A DNA stretch of 42,786 bases from Clostridia bacterium (GTDB taxonomy: Bacteria > Bacillota > Clostridia > Lachnospirales > Lachnospiraceae). Where the stretch lies: contig JAQXQS010000170.1 of assembly GCA_029101305.1 (NCBI GenBank), positions 1 through 42,786 on the forward strand, given 5' to 3'. The translations under genes and the position numbers were made by a program. The notes beneath the pieces were generated by a model, which ran no database searches, was not told the DNA's origin, and was given only the letters and a program-made list of their open reading frames with translations. Positions 16,076 to 22,322 of the stretch are shown here, piece by piece (the first letter of the stretch is position 1; every line of letters begins with the position of its first letter).

Positions 16076-17380
16076 TTATTTTTCCTTATCCAGTACTGCC
16101 TGTACCTTGTCTACAAATTCCTGTCCAGTAAGAGCGTTGATAAACAATTCGTCAAGGCTGGAATCCATCATGGTAATTGCCTCTGCACTTGGCATTGTCG
16201 TATAGTGAACCTGAACAAGAGTTTTATCAGCCGCATAATCAAGTGTTTTCTGCATGATCAGTTTCTGGGAAGCTTTATCAACTTCTACTTTCTTACATGG
16301 AATCATACCACTTTCTGTAAGTGATTCTGTTAATTCATCAGATGCAAGCATGTCACACACCTTCAAAATTGCATCATGTTTCTCCGGATCCTCATAAGCT
16401 GCTTTATTAATCATAAATCCATATACTGTAAATCCAGTTTCAATTGTTGCAGGATCAATTGTTGCATCTGGCATTTGCGGAATCGGAATAATATCACTGC
16501 ATTCCTGGATATCATCTGGAATTGATTCATACATCCATGGATATGTATAAGTCATAGCCGCCTTTCCATCTGTATAAAGCTGAAGGCTTGCAGACCAACC
16601 GCCATTCGCCATTGTATCTTCCGGAAACAGCTTGTTATCAATCATATCAAGAAGAGTATCCGCAACCTTCACTGCATTATCAGTATTAAAGTTTCCGCCA
16701 GAGGCAAGTGCTGCAATCTCATCTGCGCCGCCCTCATACTGATTGTACAACTCACTATAGAAAAATTCTGAAGGAGTACCACCATTACTTCCAATTGCCA
16801 TTGGAATAATTCCGTTATCATTAAATACTTTTCCAACTTCCAACAGTTCTTCATATGTTGTCGGATATTCAAGATTATACTGTTCAAAAAGATTTTTATT
16901 TGCCAGAAGAACACCTCTTGTAGACTCAATCGGGATTCCGTATGCATTTCCGTCTCCTGCAATATAATAGTCAAACGCACCGTCATCAAAATCTTCTCTG
17001 GTTACATTTTCGCTATCAGCAAAATAGTCATCAACGTTCAGGAGTAAACCAGCATCAACCATATCCTTCATCATGCCGCCACCCCAATAGGTAAATACGT
17101 CTGGAAGATCTCCGGAAGCAGTCTGTGTTTTAATTTTAGTTTTATAATCCTCAGTACTATATGTCTGAAGAGTTATATCCATTGTATCAGCATTTTCTTC
17201 CTGGAACTTCTGGAACACAGGATAGAAATAATCATATTTCGAATCACCTTCACCCCAATTGGTAGCTACAACAATAGAAACCTTATCATCTGCCTTAACT
17301 TCCTGACTACCATAAACCGCAAATCCACCAGTGCACATTACAGCTGCCATACTTAATGAAACCAGTTTTTTTCCTTTCAT
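16076..17380 (-). CDS. Extracellular sugar-binding protein (CUT1 ABC importer)
   Basis: A 434-residue solute-binding protein of the extracellular solute-binding family 1, capturing an oligosaccharide for the two permeases downstream. The signal peptide is at 1-31 (hydrophobic core LVSLSMAAVMCTGGFAVYG). There is a Cys at residue 16, but the residues before it (AVM) do not form a good lipobox, so cleavage after VKA seems as likely; anchoring is therefore uncertain. The mature part shows the VVATNWGEGD opening and TYWGGGMMKDM typical of the fold. AGGGAGG lies upstream of the ATG. It heads the operon that includes the GH35 enzyme and the YesM/YesN pair, which probably control it. Confidence 0.92.
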   Translation of the reverse strand: MKGKKLVSLSMAAVMCTGGFAVYGSQEVKADDKVSIVVATNWGEGDSKYDYFYPVFQKFQEENADTMDITLQTYSTEDYKTKIKTQTASGDLPDVFTYWGGGMMKDMVDAGLLLNVDDYFADSENVTREDFDDGAFDYYIAGDGNAYGIPIESTRGVLLANKNLFEQYNLEYPTTYEELLEVGKVFNDNGIIPMAIGSNGGTPSEFFYSELYNQYEGGADEIAALASGGNFNTDNAVKVADTLLDMIDNKLFPEDTMANGGWSASLQLYTDGKAAMTYTYPWMYESIPDDIQECSDIIPIPQMPDATIDPATIETGFTVYGFMINKAAYEDPEKHDAILKVCDMLASDELTESLTESGMIPCKKVEVDKASQKLIMQKTLDYAADKTLVQVHYTTMPSAEAITMMDSSLDELFINALTGQEFVDKVQAVLDKEK

Positions 17381-17610
17381 TCTACTATAACCTCCCTATA
17401 TATTCTTTTTCGCTTTTGTTGAGATTTACCGGTGCCTCTCTTTTATGCTCTTATTATTACAGAAATTTTACTTTTTTAAAATACAAATATTTTCCTTGAA
17501 ATGTTATAGATTCTTACACTTCGTGCTAAAAAAGAATGAATTTAGACAGAATATCTCAATAACCTTGCTCTCAGACACATTATTAAATAGATTACTGTAT
17601 TGGTAAAATT

Positions 17611-17650
17611 AAAAAGCCAGGAACAATTTATACTGCTCCTGACTTTTTTA
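17611..17650 (-). terminator. Terminator of the dipeptidase gene
   Basis: AAAAGTCAGGAGCA pairs with TGTTCCTGGCTTTT (with G-U pairs) on the minus strand, followed by T residues, 12 nt past the stop of the VanX-like gene. The symmetry and the T run on the other strand could also serve plus-strand transcripts. Confidence 0.8.
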
Positions 17651-17661
17651 TTCTTGTTCTA

Positions 17662-18228
17662 TTAAATCTCATAATCCGAAAACGGCACTGGCTCCGTAGA
17701 TACATCATAAAAATGCCACCATTCGCATTCATATGCCTGGAAACCGACGGATTCCATTACTTTTTTCAGATATTCACCGTTTCTCCTTCCGATTTCAGAG
17801 TGACCGGCATAGCTTAAAGCTGCGCGTTCATCCATAGTGTCAAACGGAGATGGCATTTCAATTTCATTGCCTTCATTATCTGTCAAAGTAACATCAACGC
17901 ACATTCCGTTCATATGGGTAGGTCGAAATGTCTTGATTTTCGCCATGTCCGGTGGTCGGGCGATGAAGTCGTCGTTTGGCATAATTTCCCAGAATCTTTT
18001 CTGCGCACGAATGGGTCGGTAGGCATCCCAGACTTTCACACGGTAACCGTCTTTTTCAAAAATTTCCTTAGCTTTTATCAGAATCTGAGCCGTGTGCTCG
18101 TCCAGCCAGCATTCTGCGGACTGGTACACCTGCACGCCGGTGAAATTATCCGATGTGGCATATTTCAGATCAATGATAAAATCAGAGGACATATCGGTAA
18201 GTTTGACAAGATTTCCTTTTCTTTCCAT
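17662..18228 (-). CDS. VanX/DdpX-like D-alanyl-D-alanine dipeptidase
   Basis: A 188-residue zinc peptidase of family M15D that cleaves D-Ala-D-Ala. The visible active-site set is Arg71 in DAYRP, zinc ligands His105 and Asp112 in HMNGMCVD, catalytic Glu169, and zinc ligand His172 in ECEWWHF. The length matches VanX/DdpX. I used the ATG at 18228, which has GAGG upstream; a GTG at 18279 would add 17 residues. No VanH, VanA or VanRS gene is nearby, so this is more likely peptidoglycan dipeptide scavenging or turnover than glycopeptide resistance. It lies downstream of a YfcC-type transporter on the same strand, with a hairpin in the 157-nt spacer. No signal peptide: cytoplasmic. Confidence 0.9.
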   Translation of the reverse strand: MERKGNLVKLTDMSSDFIIDLKYATSDNFTGVQVYQSAECWLDEHTAQILIKAKEIFEKDGYRVKVWDAYRPIRAQKRFWEIMPNDDFIARPPDMAKIKTFRPTHMNGMCVDVTLTDNEGNEIEMPSPFDTMDERAALSYAGHSEIGRRNGEYLKKVMESVGFQAYECEWWHFYDVSTEPVPFSDYEI

Positions 18229-18290
18229 GTAAGTCTTTTCCTCATAGTTAACTATTGTAAATTTCAAGTGACGATTCACTTCTCATTAAC

Positions 18291-18338
18291 ACAAGCCCAA
18301 ATGCATTCTTCATCTTCAGTGATGGCATTTAGGCTTGT
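18291..18338 (-). other. Inverted repeat between transporter and dipeptidase genes
   Basis: Arms ACAAGCCCAAATGC (18291-18304) and GCATTTAGGCTTGT (18325-18338) pair with a single mismatch. No T run follows, so it is more likely an mRNA-stabilising or processing structure than a terminator, and the two genes may be cotranscribed. Confidence 0.55.
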
Positions 18339-18385
18339 AATACGATTTACTGAATAGTTACAATTTTATGTACACGCAACTTCTT

Positions 18386-19792
18386 TTAGAACCCAATTCC
18401 AGTAGCAATTCCCAGCAAAATCGCCTGCGCTGCAAACAGCATCAGAAACAGTGGTGTGAACCACTTATACCATTTCTGCAGGGAAATTCCACCCAGGCCA
18501 CAGATGATAACGATATCCGCCGTTGGCCAGAAAATGTTGGAAAGTCCGTCACCAAACTGGAATGCAAGAACCGCTGTCTGTCTGCTTACTCCGATAATAT
18601 CCGCCAACTGCGCCATGATTGGCATAGTTGCAGAGGCCTGACCTGTTGCAGATGGAATAAAGAAGTTGATCAGTGTCTGAACTACCAGCATTACCTGCGC
18701 CGAGACTGCGTGTGGTGCATTTTTCAGTACATTTGACAATCCATAAATAACAGTATCCATAATCTGCGCATCCTGCATGACAACGGTAATGGCCTTCGCG
18801 ATACCAGTCAGAATGCAGCCCCACATAGCAGTCTTGGCGCTGTCAATAAACTCGCTGCACCATTTATTCGGAGACCATTTGCAGATTGCTGCAGCGATCA
18901 TGGACATGAGGAGGAACAGACCGCACAGCTGCGGGAAATCCCAGCCCCATTTGATCAGACCAAGCATAAGTACTACCAGCACAACCAACACGTCCAGCAG
19001 AACCAGACCGTCTTTTAAGGTAAAGCTATACTCGTTCAATTCATCTCTGTCAAAAGCATGAATATTTTTTTCTCCAAATACAACAGAAGCACCTGGATTT
19101 TTCTTAATTTTTCTACCGTACATCATTACATAAATAATGGAAATTACCATGAAGATCACGAAACAGATTGCACGGTATCCTGTTCCTGAATAAAGCTCCA
19201 CCCCGGAAATAGTCTGAGCGATTCCAACAGAATAAGGGTTCAGGGTTGCCCCCATGAATCCAACAAACTCACCAACTGCAATAATTGCAAATCCGAACAT
19301 TGCATCATATCCAAGAGCAACTCCCAGACCTACGATCAATGGATAAAATCCGTAGAACTCACTTGCCATACCAAATACAGATCCGCCTAAACCAAAGATC
19401 ATCATAATAATCGGCACAAGCAGGATTTCTTTTCCCTTTAGTTTCTTCAGAATGGTTCCGATTCCCGCATGAAAGGCGCCGGTTTTTACCACCACACCAA
19501 ATGTTCCGCAGCAACAAAGTATCATGAAGATTACGTCAGCGGCTTCCACGCAGCCTCTGTACAGAACGCTGAAGAATCCAAGAAATCCGGTAGTTGTAAC
19601 CTCGGATTTATCAATAGTGTGATAGGTTCCATCAATGGCTACGTTTCGAATTCTCCCATTGATGTCCATTTCCTGATAATCGTAGGTTCCAGATGGAATG
19701 ATCCATGAAAGAATCGCCACCAGAAGTACCACCGATGCTACGATGATCAAAGTGTCCGGCATTGCCAGTTTCCTTTTTCTCTTTCCAGTCAT
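18386..19792 (-). CDS. YfcC-family (DcuC/ArcD superfamily) transporter
   Basis: A 468-residue polytopic transporter with about twelve hydrophobic segments. It opens with MPDTLIIVASVVLLVAILSW and contains the WIIPSGTYDY, GGSVFGMASEF and FIPSATGQASATMP stretches typical of YfcC/DUF1504 members of the C4-dicarboxylate/arginine-ornithine/AbgT-like superfamily. GGGGGAG places the start at the ATG 19792 and not at the upstream codon at 19846. Family members are usually annotated as amino-acid, dicarboxylate or peptide carriers. With the D,D-dipeptidase gene directly downstream, uptake of a dipeptide or of a peptide-derived amino acid is a reasonable guess. A strong promoter lies about 180 nt upstream, and the leader between them contains a long inverted repeat. 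Confidence 0.9.
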   Translation of the reverse strand: MTGKRKRKLAMPDTLIIVASVVLLVAILSWIIPSGTYDYQEMDINGRIRNVAIDGTYHTIDKSEVTTTGFLGFFSVLYRGCVEAADVIFMILCCCGTFGVVVKTGAFHAGIGTILKKLKGKEILLVPIIMMIFGLGGSVFGMASEFYGFYPLIVGLGVALGYDAMFGFAIIAVGEFVGFMGATLNPYSVGIAQTISGVELYSGTGYRAICFVIFMVISIIYVMMYGRKIKKNPGASVVFGEKNIHAFDRDELNEYSFTLKDGLVLLDVLVVLVVLMLGLIKWGWDFPQLCGLFLLMSMIAAAICKWSPNKWCSEFIDSAKTAMWGCILTGIAKAITVVMQDAQIMDTVIYGLSNVLKNAPHAVSAQVMLVVQTLINFFIPSATGQASATMPIMAQLADIIGVSRQTAVLAFQFGDGLSNIFWPTADIVIICGLGGISLQKWYKWFTPLFLMLFAAQAILLGIATGIGF

Positions 19793-19881
19793 AAATGACT
19801 CCCCCTTTATGTAGATAGATTCTAGTATTCTATCCCGACAGTACAATTACTGGCAAATAGAAAGCTAATACAGCGGAAATT

Positions 19882-19939
19882 AAGTTTCTGCTATATTGAC
19901 GCAGATGAAAAATCAGACAAGTCAATATGGCGGCAACTT
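19882..19939. other. Long inverted repeat in the YfcC-gene leader
   Basis: Arms of 19 bp (19882-19900 and 19921-19939) match at 16 positions around a 20-nt loop, with the innermost eight (ATATTGAC/GTCAATAT) perfect. It sits between the promoter and the start codon, so it would fold in the 5' leader RNA or act as an operator. Confidence 0.5.
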
Positions 19940-19971
19940 AAGATTCACTGTACTAATTACCAGTTAAATTC

Positions 19972-20000
19972 ATAATACACTGTGCATAATATGGAGTCAA
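19972..20000 (-). promoter_or_regulatory. Promoter of the YfcC transporter gene
   Basis: On the minus strand TTGACT (19995-20000) and TATTAT (19972-19977) are separated by 17 bp. Transcription would begin near 19965, giving a leader of about 170 nt. Confidence 0.7.
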
Positions 20001-20051
20001 CAAAAACTAATAAACCCAAAATATTATCGCTAATCAGCAGCATTTGCAGAA

Positions 20052-20104
20052 ACAAAAAATGCCCCGCCAGAGGAAATGATGAAGTTTCCTTTGGTGAGAC
20101 ATTA
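20052..20104 (-). terminator. Terminator ending the small transcript or GNAT gene
   Basis: On the minus strand a stem (CCAAAGGAAA with TTTCCTCTGG, extended by AATG/CATT) is followed by TTTTTTG. It lies 170 nt past the GNAT stop and directly after a promoter and mini-ORF, so it may close either transcript. It could also be an attenuator ahead of the YfcC gene. Confidence 0.7.
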
Positions 20105-20115
20105 AAAACGTTATG

Positions 20116-20136
20116 TTAAGCTGCCGATCCGCGCAT
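20116..20136 (-). other. Six-codon mini-ORF (possible leader peptide)
   Basis: GGGAGGG, with a 6-nt spacer, precedes an ATG that opens the frame MRGSAA-stop. It sits between a strong promoter (20183-20210) and a rho-independent terminator (20052-20104). A ribosome binding site this good in front of a six-codon frame is unlikely by chance. It may be a leader peptide controlling the terminator, or a ribosome landing site in a small RNA. No codon bias for one amino acid is evident. Confidence 0.35.
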
Positions 20137-20182
20137 ATCTTTCCCTCCCATTAAGACTACGAACTTATCAGCTATGATTGTT

Positions 20183-20210
20183 ATTATAATGATTCCTCCG
20201 ATTTTTTCAA
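20183..20210 (-). promoter_or_regulatory. Strong promoter of a short transcript
   Basis: On the minus strand TTGAAA (20205-20210) and TATAAT (20183-20188) are separated by 16 bp. Transcription would start near 20176 and run about 125 nt to the terminator ending near 20052. Confidence 0.7.
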
Positions 20211-20276
20211 TAGTTTTTAAAATATGACTTGTTTTTTCAGTATTTGACCTCATAAAAAGTACGGAACATGAAAATT

Positions 20277-20804
20277 TTACAATTCAATATAATACGGACA
20301 AATATCTTCATATTCTCCATTCTTCAATCGGAAGCCTCCTGGAATTACACCCAACTGATGGAAACCCACTCTTTCATAAAGATGTCTTGCATGAATATTT
20401 GTCGCCACAACTGCATTAAACTGCAGAACACGAAAGCCATGCTCTTTTCCCTGCTTTACACAGTCTTTCACAAGCTTCTCTCCAATATGGAGCCCGCGGC
20501 TGTCACGGGATACGGCATAGCTTGCATTGCAGATATGTCCGCATCTGCCTACATTGTTTGGATGAAGGATGTACAATCCCAATACCTGGCCATTCTCTGT
20601 ATTTTCCGCTACTGCGGTGTAGGTCTGGGCTGCAAAGAACTCTGCACCACTACTCTCATCCAGACATTCCTCCTGCGGAAAGGCTACTCCATCCTCTACT
20701 ACTTCATTCCAGATCCGGGTCATGGCTGGGAGATCTTCTTTCTGATATTTTCTGATTATGATTTTATTCTCCATTGGTTGATTTTCCATTGACTGCTTTT
20801 CCAT
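20277..20804 (-). CDS. GNAT-family N-acetyltransferase
   Basis: A 175-residue acetyl-CoA-dependent acetyltransferase of the Gcn5 superfamily, transferring an acetyl group to an amine of unknown identity. The domain begins at IIIRKYQKEDLPAM. Motif A (SYAVSRDSRGLHIGEKLVKD, around 107-126) holds a relaxed R-x-x-G-x-G/I acetyl-CoA loop (RDSRGLHIG), and motif B ends LYERVGFHQLGVIPGGF. The N-terminal residues repeat MEKQS/MENQP/MENK, offering alternative starts. The first ATG has AAGGAG upstream and is used here. A clear promoter lies 54 bp ahead. It is a single-gene unit. Confidence 0.9.
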   Translation of the reverse strand: MEKQSMENQPMENKIIIRKYQKEDLPAMTRIWNEVVEDGVAFPQEECLDESSGAEFFAAQTYTAVAENTENGQVLGLYILHPNNVGRCGHICNASYAVSRDSRGLHIGEKLVKDCVKQGKEHGFRVLQFNAVVATNIHARHLYERVGFHQLGVIPGGFRLKNGEYEDICPYYIEL

Positions 20805-20857
20805 TATTTAATTCTCCTTTGTCCCAAATTCATCCATACACTTTTTCTTTTTGTCTT

Positions 20858-20885
20858 ATTATAGTACAAGCGATGTTATTTGCAA
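20858..20885 (-). promoter_or_regulatory. Promoter of the GNAT gene
   Basis: On the minus strand TTGCAA (20880-20885) and a perfect TATAAT (20858-20863) are separated by 16 bp. The -35 box overlaps the end of the terminator of the upstream nuclease-like gene. Confidence 0.7.
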
Positions 20886-20886
20886 G

Positions 20887-20949
20887 ACAAAACAAAGGGG
20901 ATGTCACACTAACTCAAACGAAAACACAAGTTAATGCTACAAGCCCCTT
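20887..20949 (-). terminator. Terminator of the Rpn-like gene
   Basis: On the minus strand AGGGGCTTGTAGCATTAAC pairs with GTTAGTGTGACATCCCCT (with small bulges), followed by TTGTTTTG. The stem ends about 20 nt past the stop codon. Confidence 0.6.
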
Positions 20950-20967
20950 CAGTTCTTTTATCTCATA

Positions 20968-21792
20968 CTATTTTATTTCATATTCTTCCATCAGTTTTTC
21001 ACGATACTTCAAATCATCTAAAGCAAGCTGTAGTTCTACAACCTTATTATCATCCAGAAGCCTCTTAGTCAAAGTTGCCATTCTCGCGCTCCCTTTTTCT
21101 TCTCCATCTCTCACTCCATCGTCATACAACATCTGGCCTAATCTTGTCATCGCCACAACCTCCTTTATTTCTTCCAGATCATTCCCTTGCAGGAATTTGT
21201 CTGCCAGGGTATATAGCATCGCCATCGTTTTCTCGGCAGCTTCTCCATCATCTTGTTTCGTAAGCAATATGGCTGTTTTTATCGTGTCTTTCTTTCCTAG
21301 CCCACTGGCCATTAATGGCGTTAGTGATAGCTTGGCAAAATCTTCATCTGTAAATTTCTCCCCGGCAGTCTTCTTCTCCTGAAGATACCGAAATATTTCA
21401 TCTGCATTCTTCTGCGTCAGGTAGATAGGTATAACCTTGTACTCGTAGATTCCACAATCCAAAGTATCCATTGCATTTGTTATCCCACCGGAATAGATTA
21501 CATATGTAATCACCTTCTTCCCGGTTTCATGGGAAAACACAGCTTCATATGCATGAAACCTCCGCAAATCTTTTTTCTCAGAATCCGTAGTCTGAAACTC
21601 CACATGAATATAAAAATCTCCTGTCGTCAGAAATGTAAAGTCCATAGACAACGAGTGAATGGTTAATTCTACAAGCTCTGTCGGGCCAATGTCTACATAG
21701 TCGTAGTCAATTCCCAGCATTTTCAGTATCTGATCACGAAAATAGCGGAAACCCATTTTCATGATCGCGTCTTCATGTTTCGTGTTTGACAT
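20968..21792 (-). CDS. Rpn/PD-(D/E)XK nuclease-type transposase-family protein
   Basis: A 274-residue protein of the Rpn (YhgA-like, formerly 'PD-(D/E)XK nuclease family transposase') type. The nuclease core is visible around residues 47-75: an acidic residue in MDFTFLTTGDFYIHVEFQ-like beta-hairpin context, then the EFQ of the E-x-Q/K motif. The C-terminal third is helical and charged (VVELQLALDDLKYREKLMEEYE), as in this family. E. coli Rpn proteins are DNA endonucleases that promote RecA-independent recombination and, in some cases, behave as phage-defence or toxin-like genes. AAGGA precedes the third codon's ATG at 21792; the ATG at 21798 is too close to it. It is a lone gene with its own terminator. 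No IS ends were found. Confidence 0.8.
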   Translation of the reverse strand: MSNTKHEDAIMKMGFRYFRDQILKMLGIDYDYVDIGPTELVELTIHSLSMDFTFLTTGDFYIHVEFQTTDSEKKDLRRFHAYEAVFSHETGKKVITYVIYSGGITNAMDTLDCGIYEYKVIPIYLTQKNADEIFRYLQEKKTAGEKFTDEDFAKLSLTPLMASGLGKKDTIKTAILLTKQDDGEAAEKTMAMLYTLADKFLQGNDLEEIKEVVAMTRLGQMLYDDGVRDGEEKGSARMATLTKRLLDDNKVVELQLALDDLKYREKLMEEYEIK

Positions 21793-22098
21793 GAGCATTT
21801 CCTTTCGTTAAATTCAGTATCGTCATCTCATGTACTTTATTTTCTTCTCTGACTGTATTTTATAAAACATATAATAACTGCTAATACACCTAAAAAGTTT
21901 TCTATAGGATGCATACCGCAATTTGTAAAAATATTCTTCGTTTTATCTTATGTGAAAGTATCAGTTAGTACTACGTCACCCTCTTTCCATAATTCTTACT
22001 TTTATTGTAACAAAGAGATTGATAAAATACTATATCAATTTCCGATTTTATAAAGTTTTCATAATTATCGTATCTGCCTTATTCGAAAATTATTTTTT
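21793..22098. other. AT-rich spacer without a recognised gene
   Basis: This stretch holds the upstream region of the Rpn-like gene and otherwise AT-rich DNA. Box-like hexamers occur (for example TTGTAA and TACTAT 17 bp apart near 22007 on the plus strand) but lead to no gene. No convincing coding frame, repeat or RNA structure was seen. Confidence 0.4.
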
Positions 22099-22212
22099 CT
22101 ACAAATATACTGCAAAGCAGGTTTCGCAGATTGCAGAAATATTTTTCCCACTTCTAGCAACACTCCCAGAAGGTCTCTGTACAAACAGAATCCCAAGCTT
22201 ATCCTGTTCCAT
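22099..22212 (-). CDS. Possible 37-residue small protein
   Basis: The minus-strand frame from ATG 22212 to TAG 22099 encodes MEQDKLGILFVQRPSGS, continuing to a CETC near the C terminus, with no in-frame stop. The frame stays open upstream to a TGA at 22255-22257, adding a CIFC before the Met, so a longer product from GTG 22251 is possible. Its two Cys-x-x-Cys pairs and non-repetitive composition look more protein-like than the surrounding AT-rich DNA. There is no good ribosome binding site, and it starts just past the oleate hydratase terminator. It may instead be part of a conserved intergenic repeat that happens to be open. Confidence 0.3.
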   Translation of the reverse strand: MEQDKLGILFVQRPSGSVARSGKNISAICETCFAVYL

Positions 22213-22223
22213 TAAATATGGGC

Positions 22224-22262
22224 AAAAAATACAGCTGAAGTGCAGCACCACACCTCAACTGT
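22224..22262 (-). terminator. Terminator of the oleate hydratase gene
   Basis: On the minus strand ACAGTTGAGGTG pairs with CACTTCAGCTGT (12 bp, two G-U) around an 8-nt loop and is followed by ATTTTTTG, about 60 nt past the stop codon. Confidence 0.9.
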
Positions 22263-22322
22263 ATTCTTAACATTTCATTCTACTACCTATCGTTACCCGA
22301 CAAGTGCAACTTTGCGATTACA

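Noticed and set aside
17662..18228. Glycopeptide (vancomycin) resistance cluster
   Set aside because: Only a VanX-like dipeptidase is present; no VanH, VanA/B ligase or VanRS pair lies in the neighbourhood.
20968..21792. Insertion sequence around the 'transposase-family' gene
   Set aside because: No terminal inverted repeats or target duplications were found at its flanks; Rpn-type proteins are not IS transposases.
22019..22270. 83-codon plus-strand frame in the spacer upstream of the ohyA terminator
   Set aside because: AT-rich, aromatic-rich translation with no ribosome binding site; the opposite strand holds the terminator and a more protein-like small frame.
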